This document shows positions 21,370-34,500 of a DNA stretch of 64,000 nucleotides, piece by piece. The number at the start of each line of letters is the position of its first letter. Position 1 is the first letter of the stretch. This DNA is from Struthio camelus (taxonomy: Eukaryota > Chordata > Aves > Struthioniformes > Struthionidae). The translations under genes and the position numbers were made by a program. Below the pieces are notes generated by a model. It made no database searches. It worked only from the letters and a program-made list of their open reading frames with translations, and was not told where the DNA came from. The stretch spans positions 136,845,950 to 136,909,949 of the forward strand of contig NC_090943.1 of assembly GCF_040807025.1 (NCBI RefSeq). The letters are read 5' to 3'.

Positions 21370-24300
21370 GCGTTGGCTCCAGCCCTGCTGAATGGTCAAG
21401 ACCCTAGTAATTGATTGCAGATGCAGACCTAGCAATTACTGTCACAGCCCATTCCACTGAGTCAGGTTCTGATGCTGTAACTGACTGCATGCAACTCCTG
21501 TACTTACAAGAGCTCTACAGACTTTGAGAGACAGGCAAGAACTTTGCAGCTAAACAAAGAGCAGGACGTGGACCTTAATGAGTAGGAATGGCAGATTCAG
21601 ACTCATGGTAAACTAGAGGTCCACAACAAGAATTATTTTCGCATGTGTACTGTGGACTGCAAAGATTTTACAGCACTCTTATTACGAACATACTGGCTAC
21701 TCAATAAAATTTATAGCCTTTATAACTTCAGATATCAAATATGTGGCTCATAAACAGGCTACATGATTATATTGTACCAAACAAAACCATTTCACACTGT
21801 GGGCAAGCTCCATTGCTCACAGGTGATTTTTGCACTCACAGGCCACCCAGCTAACTTTCCAAGCAATAACTAAGAGTAAATCAGTGTTCACAATGGTTAC
21901 CGAGTTTGTTTCAGGATACTATAACAACTCCACAATGAACCATCACTTGAATCCCATAGAATTAACCGTTGTGTGATGAAGACATTTGAAAAGCAAGTGG
22001 TACTGCTTCGTTGTTGGGCATGCACAAGAAGTTCTCAGGGCATCAGAAAACATACAAGAAAAGATGTAGAGGAGACATTTGAAGGCTCTGGGAGGTCAGA
22101 ATTGGGGCTGTTGCAAGGAAGTAAATGCAAAAAAAAAAAAAATCAGAGAAACAATGAGATAAGAGGAGATAATAAAATAAGAACTCAGAGTGACAACTAA
22201 TGGGCAGAGAGAACTACAGTCCCTAGGGAAGCACATTTTCTCAATGAGCGCAACAAGATACAAAGTACATAACAAACATAATGTAGTCACATCACTGAAA
22301 GTTTTCTGTTCTCAAAGAAGCAATGACTTTCCTGTGCCATGTTATACCAAACGTCTTGCTGGTTTTGCTTTTATCATAGGATCAAAGAAAAAGACTTGTG
22401 CTATACACAAACACATTACAGAAAAGAATATTTGATTCAAATAAGCTATTCAAATGATGAATTTTGCATTTGTATCCAATGCTCTCAGACTTTCTAAATG
22501 CTCCATCTAGAGCAGAAACATCTCACCTGAAGCCCCTTTCTCCCACTACTCCACAGCACCAGCCAAGTCTCTTTTCTGCATGCCTGCTCCGCTGGCAGTT
22601 GGTTCTACAAAACTTCTGCTGTCTTCTCTGTGCTAACTTTCTTAAGTTTCACTTTCTTAAAGTTTCTCTTCATGGACAGAGCATATGGGGCATGTTGACA
22701 CCAGGGAGCACAGCACAGAAATCCTGGAACTGGAGCAGTTGCCATAGCACAAAACACCCCCACTACCAAGCCCTGCTTTCTTCTTCACAGGCCAGCACAC
22801 ATGCTGGTGTGTCCACATCGTGCTCCACTGAACCTGATAGATTTACAACAATAGTCAGTACTGGCTTGAAAACTCTCCCCGTATGCCACTGCACACCACA
22901 GAAACACCTGCTGCATACCAGAGAAACAAAACCTGACCAGAACAAAAGGTAGAAGCAATATCACAGAATGGAAAACGAGGGGATAGCAGACAATCCACTC
23001 TTACCATTTTCACGACAGACACTAACCTATTTTACGTAAGCTTGAAGGACACTAGTTTAAAAATTAAATGTGGTAAACAGCGACGCAGTTGACTCTAAAG
23101 ATAGACTACACCTACACATAATACATACTCTAATTAGAAAGGTCTTAGTGGTTGCCTGTAGTAGTACAAAGCTGCCTTTTAAGGAGGTAGAGTCTTCTCA
23201 AAATACTGTGAAGACCATGTTAGTATTGTCAGGTTGGTAGGCTAGAGAACATCACACCTCTACAAGAGGCTGAGGGCACATATTCATTCCTACGCACATA
23301 TTCCCTGAAAAAGCAATACAAGGAGACTACAAAAGACAAGTAGAGTGTTAAAGCTGCCGAAGCTTATTTTTTGAAAGGGGAAAAAAGAAAAAGAAAAGCT
23401 GCTCTGCAGAGATCCAAATCAAGAGATGAGGTAAACAGCTTATATCACAAACATTCCTTAAGACAAAGCTGGAGATAAAGAAATAACATAATATTGTTTT
23501 TGAAATAAAAGAACGATAGGAGAAGAAAAAAAAAAGAGTAGTAAGAAGGGAGCACAGCTACAGCTGGATAAAGGTTGAAGTGTGGCTTTTTCAAGGAAAT
23601 AGGGGGAAAAAGAAAAAAACCCCAGTATATTAATATTAATGAATGTATTCAAGAGAGTGCAGCTCTAAGGCTTTTCAGCCACACTGGTGAGTGTCATGGT
23701 AGAGGGATGGGAAATGCTACCAAGTAAATTAAGTGAGAGATTTTTCAAAAATGGTAAGCTCTCCTAGTCAGGCCTAGTGGGAGTACTCATGTTCACTGCC
23801 TTCTTAGCAGAAACACAATCAGATAGGCCATCTACATGCCAAGAAAAATAGGCTTAGCATTCACCCTTAATATGCCCAAATGCTTCTTCGTTGGCGCCAG
23901 GATAGCTGCTTCAATATCTCTCTCAGCTAGTGGAAGTACAGCTGGAAATCAGTGAGAGCACAAAGACCTTGCAGGACAGAAAAAGGAAGACAAAGTGCCA
24001 CACTTGCAATAAAGTCAGAGAGTTGCTTAAAAGACAAATTTCCCTACCCTTCTTGTGGGCTGTAACACTTACCTCTAGCCTTTCTATAGTTTAGCAGATC
24101 TTTTGCAATGGTAGTTCTGTAGTTATAATCTACTCTGAATCTCATTTGCATGCTCTGCTACCCCATAACTGCACATTCAAATTACTCTTGCAATATATTT
24201 TGAACACGTTGAACCCAGAACATCCAACATAGGATTTCCTCTTTCCCCTGCCCATCTCCTTCCTGAGTATTTACCAAAAACTTTCACTTCCTCAGAGGCA

Positions 24301-27300
24301 CGTGGTAGGCCTGGGACTTGCCCTAGAGAAAAACAGTTTCTGTCCACTGAGTCTAAAGAACATAAGCTTCATGATGCTGGTAAGGGATACCAGAGCAGGC
24401 AGTTTCAATAAATGTGATACATACATTACTTTTCAGATCTTCTCCTACTTGATTGATGCTACTGGGAAATATCACATTTATCAAGATAGAGGCCATAAAA
24501 GAGACACACATTTATAAATAATGTCACCATTATGCAGGATTTCACTAAACATACTCATACCTTTTAACATTCATTTTGTTGGAAGCCCCTAGTATAGCCA
24601 TAAACAGAAAGAACAAACCTGTTCTTCAGTCAAGCATACTTCTGCATTAACTCTTGTAATATCATTATTTCAGTTTATGCCCAAGAAAAGGCCTAAATAT
24701 AAGGTATCGTCAAAATATTCATCAAAACAGTTTGTATGCACACATCTGTGCAAACTAATGAAGGAGACGTGAAAAATAAGGCAATATATTATAATATATA
24801 TATAATGTATATCTGTTTCTCCCATCAGAAAACCCACCTAATAGAGTATCTTTTTGTTGATGAACTTCCTGAAATTGCTTTCTGTTAAATCAACAAAGAA
24901 GCAGTTAAGAATATATTTCTGAAAGTCCCTTCCCTCTGAACTTTTATCATCTCTAACTTTAAGTAGTCTTCTAAAATAGAGGAAACTGCAGAAAACACAA
25001 TTCTAGAAAAGTAACTGTGTCCCATACTTTAATCCCTAGGGCACGCTATGAAATTCTTTAGTTTGAGATGGTGCAATTTGCTATTACATGTAACTTCAAG
25101 AAATGGCTTAGTCACAAGAACGTGTGAAGTAAAAGCAGGCCTTCACAAAGTAAGTAAGTAGCAAATTTTTTAACCACAATTTAGACAGGAAGAACTAGAC
25201 TCAGGCTACATACAGCAGAGATCATAAAGGAAGAAGGACACATTGTTTAGACTGTTTATCATTTTAATACGTTGAACTGAGTACTATTGTTAGTACTTTG
25301 AACTGAAGTGAGATAGTAAGCTGCACAAGCACAGGAACGAATTGTAGATACTTAGGAGGCCAGCAGTTGAAAAAGATAGACAATGCTGTCCTAAGATACA
25401 GCAAATACTGGCTCAAGTACTTCCCGTTTCTGCTCTTTCCCTAATTGCTGGCGCCTATCCCTTCTCCCCTTCACCTTTCCCTGCTCTCCTCCTCTTTCTC
25501 TCCCCAGCAAAGTATTCTGCCAAAATATCATCTCGGTTCTCATGTTCAGCTGACAAAAGTAACTAATCTGTTTGGCTCCAACGAGTAGTTCTTTAGGATG
25601 CACAACAAATACAGGTGTTTCAAGAAATATTTCCCACACAAGATGAATTCTGCCTTTACATTTTGTTCCATGAAGCCACATTTTCAGGGAAGATGCTGAA
25701 GACTACCATGACTAATCGAACCCTGGAAATCACCACATCTAATGACAAAGTCAACAGGAAATGTATTTCAATCAAGCAAAAATAAATAAGAAAGCACAGA
25801 CTGTTCCATCCTTCCCTGAAGGACAATTACCATTTAAATCTAAACTAAGAACATTCAGACTAAGGACAGTTACATTATACCTGCAATTTTATTAGTAGAA
25901 ACTAAAATTCCCTGAGAAGCGATTAAAGTTACAGTTGTTCACAGTATGGCAGACTCCTATCCTTGTTTGCTTTACTGAAGATTGTTTTCATACAAATGTA
26001 ATTTTAAAATGTTAATCTGCATAGTGTGCTGAGTCATGGCTTGGTAAGTCTCAAGTCCTTCTATCTATAACGTCTTTAGCACTCATACACTCATATGCAA
26101 GAGTGGACACACCTAGATGGGAGAAAGAAAGTAGCAGTTCATTGACAGGAGTAGCAATATGGTCAGCAAGGAAAAAATCCTTCCAATTCACAGAAGAACA
26201 ACTGGTGCTTCTGCAGAATGAACCTGTTCTTCTTAGAGATAAAAATCATTTAAAGATAAAATAATAATTAATACTACTTAACAGAGTCACACAGTTTTGT
26301 TTAATTACATTTACACACCCAGCTTAACGGCTTGAGAAGAAAGTATCACCTACAACACACAAAGCTCACGCAGCCCTGAGGATCCCAGCCAAGGGATTCT
26401 CTCATTGCTTGCATTATCACATAATGTCTTATATCCTTTAGGCATCACTGATACTGTAGAAATACAACTCTGTTTACAGCCATGCTACCACAGGCAGAAT
26501 GCTAGGAGTCCTATTCTACAGCTAACTTTTTTTTTTTTTTTCCCCATCAACTTTTGAAAAGGCAGTATCTACCGCAAGGGTAAAACTTACTCTCTATTTC
26601 CCCAAACACAAGGAATAAAGTCCTGTCTACCCTTTACTCAGAAAATGCACATACGGAAAGGAGGAAAGACTCTGTCGCCTTCTCAGACCACCCTACCCTT
26701 TGACAAAAATTAAAACTGGCTCGTGGCCAATACCTTCCCGTCCAAAAAACTCAAAGGCACCCATGCAAATAACATGTGATGCACAGAGAGAGGCACACAG
26801 CTCCTTTTCATCATGGAGATGGAATCATATCTGAGACTAAATACTGCAATACTTAAATTTTCCTGAGTAACTATAGATAGGCTAAATGCCACGCTCTAAC
26901 AAGAAAAACACCAAAAGCAGTGTTTTCAGTCTTGCAGGCCACCATGCTGAAGCTCAGCTACCAAGCTGAGCCAGGAGGGCTTTAGAACTCTTTCGCTGCC
27001 TGTTCAAGGGATTCCTTCCAACAAGACCTGCTACTGTGTGAGGCTATTTATCTTACAAGAGCCAACAAGGTCATAGGAATATATCTTACTTCAATTATAC
27101 AGATAAAATGGAGGGAAATAGTGTAATAAAAGTTATTTATATATTCATAAATACATATAGAAGAATTTCATATTTAAGGAGAATCTATCTAATACTCTTG
27201 AACATATAACATATTAAAAAAACGGGAATATTAAACCTCTTAAAGGCAATACGGTCTAATCTCATAGGTGAAAGTTTCACAATTGATTGTACTGTCAGAA

Positions 27301-29427
27301 GAAGCATTGCATAAGTCCACTGGTCATGGTAATTATAAGGAAAGACCCAAGGCTTGTCCTAGTCCCTGTGCATTTACAGAGCAAAAAGGCATATTTACTC
27401 AAAAAACTACAGGGGAAAGGCTCAGTAACTTCAAGTCAGCAAGTTATCATACTGGCAAAAATGCTCATTCTAAATCATTACAATTAAAAATCTACATCAT
27501 TACAGTTAAAAAAAAAATCTCAACAGCATACAGGTAAAGCAGATCTTTATCTTAATAAATCAAGAACTCTTTTCCAACTAGTCTGTAGCTCGTCAGGCTG
27601 AAATGAAAAAAAAAAAGCTAGAAATCTCAAAAGAGATCAACAGAATGAAATAAATGTTGACTTCAAAGTTCATTAATTTTTAATTCTTGCCCAGGACTTC
27701 ATAACGTCCTATTAACAGTATCGAACTGTTTAGCTTGTTGCTACTTTATCAGAGAAAACTATTTTATTCTTCTTACCCACACTTGCAGTGTTGGTAATAC
27801 TTATTATAAAGATATAAAGTCTGGACATATAAAACCTAAGTCACATCTATGCTGCATTCAATACAAGATTGGAAACAATCCAGACAATTTCCTTATCCCC
27901 TCTGTGAAACTAAACCACATTTCCTCAAGATAATTTAGCAATTTCTCCCAAAAAATCTTTATGATATTCCTTTGTTTATAGCTCTTTATTAATACTAAGA
28001 TGAGTATAGACTTATCTACCAGTCACTCATACTTAACAGATACTCGCGACTAACATTAAGATACCTAAGTTATAAAAGTCTTCAAGGTACCCTGTGGGAT
28101 CAAGCTAAAGAGTTTCATTTCTGATTCGTATTTCGGTGTGCTAAAGTACATTAAGAGCGACTGGACTGGCATTTTTTCAAAGGTGGGAATGAAAGACGAC
28201 ATGAGGTCTTGATTTGGGGGGTTAGAAGAAAGAATAGAATAAGAATTCAACCTTTGTGCTCTTTATGTATATTCACAGTAATATGGTCTGGCTAAACAAG
28301 TTTTAGGTGTTAATCAGTGCCAACAGAGAGATCAGTGAAATAGCAAGATGAGTTCCTGCACACCTATTAAGCGCAAACACATAAAATACAAGTTTTCAAC
28401 AGAAATTCTAAATGCAGAATCTTTACTGAAGGTGAGGCATCAACTACGAAGATCTAGCTTGACTTTCAGATCCTAAATTAAGTTTAGGAAGGAGAAAACC
28501 CCTCAGGGCTACTCCTTAGGCATACAGTATCATTGCTACAGCAGCAGTAAGATACACCATGGATGAAACCTCACAGTGCTGTTTTTCTCTCGTTTAAGCA
28601 GAAGTACATTGGAATACAGAGTTAAGAGGAAGCAGCTTCAACTTGGAAGATGCTCCAGGAACTAGCCTACTGAAAAACACGGTTAACAACAAACACACAG
28701 AGACGGCATTCTCTCTCTTGAATAAATTAAATCTATTGCCTTAGCTCGGGTCACAGACTGCAGACCTGGATCAGTGAATTTTATATGCTTCCCAGCGCGA
28801 AACCCTCAGAAGACCTTAGCCCTGAAGATCGTAACAAGCCGCTCTTTTGAGAGCTATGTTATTTATTTGCTGTATTTCCTTTAAAGCGCCATCTATTCCC
28901 ACCGGGGAGGTCGGGTGGCAGCGACACCTCCTCCCGGAGGCTGCAGGGAGGGCAACCCACCCTGAGAGGTAACTCCGGCCTCTTGTAACCGGCGTTGCCC
29001 GGGAGCACGGCCCAGCCCGGCCCGGCGCCCTCCACCCCCGCCGCTCCCTGCTCCGAAACGGCCGCGCCCCGGCCGCCGGCCTCGCCTCACGCTGCCCCCA
29101 CCGTGACTGACCTGGGGACCCCGGCCGGGCTTCGCCATCCTGCCCCCCTGCCCCACCTCGCCCATTAGCCACCGGCGGCAGAAGATGTCGCCTTCGCCGC
29201 GGTGGCCGCCCAGCCGGTCGCCCTCCTCCTCCTCCTCGGGCTGTTAACTCCGGCCCCTGGGCGAGGCGGCGGCGCTGCGGGGGGTCGCGGCGGCCGCAAC
29301 GGCTGCGCCCGGCGAAACCTGCCCGGGCAGCCCGCCCCGCCGCCAGCCTGCCTGCCGGCGCCGCCCGCCCGGCGCGCCCAGGGGCCCCGCGGCCGGCCGC
29401 GCAGCGTGCCCGCGCGAAGGCACTTAC

Positions 29428-29683
29428 TTTCCCGGGCGCGAAAGTTGGGCAGCAGCGAGGAAACTCCACGGTTACTGCCGGGCGGGCTGTGCCGTGCCGC
29501 AGCAGCGGAGAGGGGCTCTTCCCGCGGAGGAGGCTGTCGTCTGCGCGGGCGGGCGGCGAGGCGCGCAGGGTCTGGGCGCGGCGGGGCGGGCGGGGGAAGC
29601 GCTGAGGCGGCAGCTGCTGCTGCCCCGCAGCCGGTGCAGCCGGCGGAGGAACTTCGCACTGTTTCAGGCGGCTGCCTCGGGAG
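29428..29683 (-). other. LYN: LYN exon 1, predicted non-coding 5' leader
   Basis: Inside the CpG island the minus strand has one strong donor, GGGAAA|GTAAGTG, with its last exon base at 29428. Splicing to 8050 would put this leader directly ahead of the LYN start codon. No ATG occurs on the minus strand from 29683 to 29428, so the leader would not carry upstream start codons. The 5' end is a guess: I placed it just downstream of a run of 19 adenines (29702-29684, minus strand) and the octamer/ETS sites. The donor is seen directly; its use by LYN is inferred from position and orientation. Confidence 0.6.
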
Positions 29684-29708
29684 TTTTTTTTTTTTTTTTT
29701 TTAAGTTT

Positions 29709-29736
29709 ACTTCCTGGTATTAGATGAGATTTGCAT
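29709..29736 (-). promoter_or_regulatory. Octamer (ATGCAAAT) and ETS/PU.1-type site upstream of LYN exon 1
   Basis: Read on the minus strand, a perfect octamer ATGCAAAT (29736-29729) is followed 11 bases later by CCAGGAAGT (29717-29709), a good ETS-family core. Octamer factors and PU.1/ETS proteins are known drivers of myeloid and B-cell genes, which fits where LYN is expressed. Both sites lie just upstream of the predicted exon 1. The motif matches are seen; binding is inferred. Confidence 0.55.
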
Positions 29737-29742
29737 ATAAAG
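29736..29742 (+). promoter_or_regulatory. TATA-like box facing away from LYN
   Basis: TATAAAG on the plus strand shares its first base with the octamer. If used, it would start plus-strand transcription near 29,765-29,775, divergent from LYN. A lone seven-base match is weak evidence. Confidence 0.3.
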
Positions 29743-29866
29743 CAGCGAGGACTGAGCGGGGCGAAAGAGGAAAAAGGTTTTAGTCGCCGCATATCGGCCG
29801 CGCCGCTCGGGTCGGGGTGTCTCACAGCCGGCGGGGGGAGGGGCGGCTCCCCCGGGAGGGCGGGAA

Positions 29867-29957
29867 GGCGGCGGCGGCGGCGGCGGTGGTGGGGGGCGGG
29901 GGGGGGCTCCTCTGGCTAAATAATAACATCCTGCGCAAAGGGCCGGGGGGGGGGGGG
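29867..29957 (+). repeat. GGC trinucleotide run and long G tracts (G-quadruplex potential)
   Basis: A GGC repeat from about 29867 runs into TGGTGGGGGGCGGGGGGGGG, ending near 29907. After about 40 bases there is a separate run of 13 G (29945-29957). On the plus strand this offers several G-tract sets able to form quadruplexes; on the minus strand it is C-rich. It lies just upstream of the LYN promoter sites. Confidence 0.75.
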
Positions 29958-31234
29958 ACAGCGGCCGCGTCCCCGCCGTGTCCTGCCTGAGCCCCCGGCA
30001 GCGCCGCGGTCGGGCCGCCCTCCGAGGGCGCGGAGCGAACTGCGGGCACGGAGCGCGGAAGGCCGTTAGGAGCGGCGGGGTAACGAAGGACCGTTAGGCG
30101 CTGGGCGGCCGCCTGGGGAGCAGAAACGGCGGTGTAGTGCCGCCAGCGGACTAGAAGACCGTCGTGAACGTCTCCAAAAATCAACTGTGGCCACTTCTAA
30201 GACCCATGGGAGCCTGGCTTGGAAGAAAACAAAGAACAAGCAAATGAGATAAGTTTGTTTGTTTGTTTGTTTTGTAAAAAAAGGTTTGCTGCCCTGTTGA
30301 AAGGTGAAAACGAGATATTGTAGGTCAACAGATGTTCAAAGAGGCGATACGGCTGCGTGGACATAAAACCTGGACAACGCAGTTGGAAAGCTCTACAAGA
30401 ACTGGAGTCAAGGCGTGAAGCACGCACTGCCAGACCGCCTGAGGAAGTTTGAGGTGTGGAGGCTTTGAAGACCGAATTTCAGAAGAAAAGCTTTGAAGCT
30501 TCCCACACAAAGTGCTGAGGACAATGGGGGCAGGTTTGAGGGATGGTCAAAGTGGTACTACAAGCAAAACACAAAATGCTCAAAGGGGGTGAAGTGCGTC
30601 TATACCCTTTTTGAAGTCCTCCAGTAAGGTCTAACTGTGAGTTGGAGCTACCTGAGGAGCTGGCTAGGACTCCCAGTGGAGTGTCCAATAGGTGAAAATG
30701 GCTTAGTGCAGCTCACATCCTATGAGTTTAAGAGGAGAACCTGAAAAATATCCAGGAAAGCAAACAGTGGCAATCGGATTTACGTATCTTTGGCATGGAT
30801 GCAAAGGCTTGCCACGCAGTGACGTGCAACAATTGCTTCATTGTAGTCTGCGCTGCAGTCCTAGGTTGGGACTGGAGCATATAGGCCACTACCTTATACC
30901 TTATACAGAAGACTTGGTCCCTAGAAGCAGTCAGAACATAATTTGTCATTTTTCTAAACCAGTCCCAGATGTCCCTGGATATCCGCAGAGCTATGAAAAG
31001 TGGAAGGGAAAAGTTGCTTTTCTTCTTTGAACTATATCGTCAGTGACCTGACTCTAAAAATATTTTAAGATGAGGTTGTTGGAAATTCTTTCAAGTTCTG
31101 CTAATGAAAGTTGGTGAAGATTTTCTCCCTTTCCCCAACTTATGTGAAGTTGTTTAAAAAGAAAACCTGGTGAAAAAATTGTGTAAAAAAGAAATACCTG
31201 ATTTAATTTACATTGTCTTTGGGTTTTTTTTTTT

Positions 31235-31260
31235 TTTGGATTCCAAATTTGGATTCCAAA
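31235..31260. repeat. Tandem duplication of a 13-mer
   Basis: TTTGGATTCCAAA occurs twice back to back. The unit is itself an imperfect palindrome. It follows a T run. Confidence 0.95.
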
Positions 31261-31551
31261 GATCTGTCCAAAAGTGAGTTACTTTAGAAATGCTATCACT
31301 GTGGCTCATGAGAATGAGGCACTGTTAGTGCCTCATGCTTCCATTGTCTTCTATAGGACAAATTCCTTGAACTTGTCTCTTCCTCCTTGGAAAGAAGTGG
31401 TGCAGAGAGCTCACATCTGTATTACCCTCCCTTCTTTCCTCCCTATTTCCTCTTTCTCTTCCTGTTAACAAGTATTCTGCTTCGTTTAAAATTCACTCCC
31501 TCATATCAAAGCATTAATATAAATAAAAATAAGTTTTCGAAATACGTAACA

Positions 31552-31579
31552 GTCTAGAAAAATAAGTCTAGAAAAATAA
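31552..31579. repeat. Tandem duplication of a 14-mer
   Basis: GTCTAGAAAAATAA occurs twice back to back with no mismatch. Confidence 0.95.
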
Positions 31580-34500
31580 CTTATTACCTGTAATATGATT
31601 AATTCAGAAAAAGTCAAAAAGCTATTGAATTATACTTGGGAAGCTGCTGTGCAATATTAGATTCAGGAAGCACAGCAGAAACTCATCAGTTCTACCTCTG
31701 AAGAACTAAAATGAAAAGAGGTTGGATGAGAATGGATATACTGTGATTTGTAAGAAGAAGAAACAAAGACAGGTAGTTAATATTATATGAAATAAATCAC
31801 CATTTTATGCCTCTTAGTTCTCTCTGATAAGAAGAATCCATACAAAATCTGCCTTGGGAATTGTAAGCAGGAAAGGAACTACCCCTGTTATTACCTATTT
31901 ACCAAGAGGAAAACCAGAGCTGGCTCCAGCCCCCCTACTACTCCCTAGGTCTACTGTTAATCACATTTTTTAGAACTTGTCTTTGTGTTTAGATCAAGAA
32001 AGATGGGAGGTGATATGAGGCATGAAAGAAACTCCAAGTCTGTCACTGAAATTCTTGTAAGAAAAGCTGAGAGTCGTGTTAGCCAGTCAGCGTTCGTACT
32101 CTGCCGTTGATTTTCTGCTTTGGGAGCCTAATGTAAGTCATTCGGAAAACTCTCAGCCTATTTCTATACTAGTAAATTAAACATGCCTGTGAGACAGTTC
32201 TGAGGCCAACAGGCATTGAAATGGTCTGTGTCCACACTGTTAAATTCTCTTGGCATCCAGAAGAAGGTGGCTACATGCAAACTGTTATTTGAATGGTCTC
32301 TGGCACATGCTAACTAACGGCTAGATCAGCTCTGGAAGCTTTTTTGAGAGTGCTAGTTGGCCTGTGCCAGCGATCAGTCTAACAATTTGTCAGTAAACTC
32401 GGAGCTCCAATATCCAGGAATGTTCTCTTGGACACTATATAACTCCTGGCATGCACATAGCCCTATAGACCCTGCAACAGTCCAGTTAGTCCTATCCATG
32501 TAGGTCCTACCCGTGTACCTACATATTGCACCTACCCAAGTAGGTAGCTACTGATCCACACTACAGTCAGGGTTTGGATTGTATCTGTGAGTAGGCAGTG
32601 ACACAAACAGTAGGGGAGAGCAGCTCTGGACAGTAAATCACACCTTGTCACAGATAGTGAAAAGATAATGGATTTCAAATGACAATTTTGTCTCTCTACG
32701 CTTTTATATATTCCTTAATCTCATAGTTTGTGAATACCTTATGCAGTATCTTTGAACACAAAAGCAGAACAGGAATAGAAAAATGCTAGTGATGAAAATG
32801 TGAGGGGAATAACCAGAGGAAGAGCAATTTGAGAGCAATCCCAAGGCACACTTACGTTCATTCAAACAAAAAAGTAGGGAAAAGATCATTTTGTTCAAAA
32901 ATACATTTAAAAGAATTTAAATTCTTTGTAGCAGAACAGGGAAAGAGAGAGCACGTAGGAAAGCAAAGATATATATAAAACATTAAAACATCTGGCTTTG
33001 TAGATGGAGCCAGTTTTGGAAACTGGGACTCAACCTGTTGACACAGTAAAATGTCCTTTCTCTAGAAATTCAGCATTTACATGGACACTTCCTGCATTGT
33101 TGCATTGTATTCTATTTCTTCCTTGAAGGATTAGTGTTAAGCAGTTAAGGTCCAAATTGTTTAGCTGCTTTAAATTAATATAGTGATTTTTAACAAGCGG
33201 AGAAGAATGGATTTTAAAAAATGAGCTCCTTCACAAAGTTTTTTGGGGGAAAAACTATTAAAAAAACAGAAAGTAAAAGAGCAATATATTTTTGCATTCA
33301 TTTGCCATTCCCTCCTTTCTTATAGTACCTTAAGACTAGGGGAAGCTGTATTGAACCAAGTAAGAAGAGTATTTACAAAATTTATTCTCAGAAATGTGCT
33401 TCTCATGTGATGCAGATTCTGTTTGGTTTTGTTTGTTTGTTCAAAGAAAAAGAACATAGGAAAGCTTGAAACAACAGGGTAATGCACTTATATGTGTGGA
33501 TATTCATCAGTTCCTCTTCCCAGTTCTAGTTTGGAGCCTGGGAAAACAGGCTATGCTGCACTAAAGAAAAATGAAAACAAAATGTTCTAAATTTTAATTG
33601 TAGTCCTATTGTGATTATTTGAAAGGCATCATACATTAATTTATAATCTTGTATGCTAAAAATTTTTAAATGACTAAAAACACTTTTGAGAAAAAAGCAC
33701 AAATAACTACATTGAGTCAACCTGCATTTGACCCATCATTCAGACTAACACTACACTTATTCAGTAGGTTAGATTTAGGAAAGTTGGCATCTTTCCTGTA
33801 CTCAGTAGTCTGCCTAATGCAGCGTCTGTTACATTTTATTACATTGACATTTTCTGGCCATATATCCTATATTCACTCTTATTTAGTTCATCTAGTTAAT
33901 TCCATAATAATACAGCACACAGGAAAAATGCTTACCTTGAGATGCTTTTCTTCTGGAAGCTTAGAAAAAGCTGCTTCTTCTGTGTCTATGCTGCTATCTT
34001 AAATATTTTATTCACCTGCTTTAAGCTTTTAAACACAGGAATCTTCTTTTTTTTCCCCCCCTTGTTTCATGAATGTGGGCAGAAAAAATGCTAGTTATTG
34101 AACTAAAATATGCCCAACACTGGAAGCCAATTGTAGAACCTCTTGCAATGACCTAGGTTGTGTTTGTGACATGGTATTGGTGAATATCCTTATAGAGTGA
34201 GAAGAAGGCCTACGTGCATTCTATAGAATATCTTGGATTACCTTTTTGTAGGAATGACAGATCAAATAAAAGATCTTCAGTAAAATAAGAGAAATAATCA
34301 AAAATGTAATTAAGATCGATCTGAAACTGAGGAACAGGCCCACACATTTCTTGATTCTCCTGAATATCATCTTATTCACACAGCCAAGAAAATGAGCTGA
34401 ACCGGGACGTTCCTCACAGCTTGTTCCTGCAGACTGTAATAAGGAGGAGCAGGCAAACAAGTGGTTCCAGGAGCCCTTTGCTTTCAAAGAGTTGAAAGTA

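Larger units (their letters stand above)
28870..30170. promoter_or_regulatory. CpG island at the LYN promoter
   Basis: About 1.3 kb of very GC-rich, CpG-dense sequence in an otherwise AT-rich window. It contains G-rich Sp1-like boxes, for example GGGGCGGGCGGGGG at 29583-29596, and a GGC repeat. It is the only such block in the window and lies upstream of the LYN coding exons, so it is the expected housekeeping-style promoter. Boundaries are by eye. Confidence 0.88.

Noticed and set aside
22464..22952. A 162-codon open frame on the plus strand
   Set aside because: Rich in Ser, His and Cys with no domain. It looks like a chance frame in a stop-poor stretch of LYN intron 1.
28816..29723. Long Ala/Gly/Arg/Pro-rich open frames on both strands in the CpG island
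   Set aside because: GC-rich DNA lacks stop codons, so such frames arise on all strands. The translations are low-complexity, and the region is better explained as promoter and leader.
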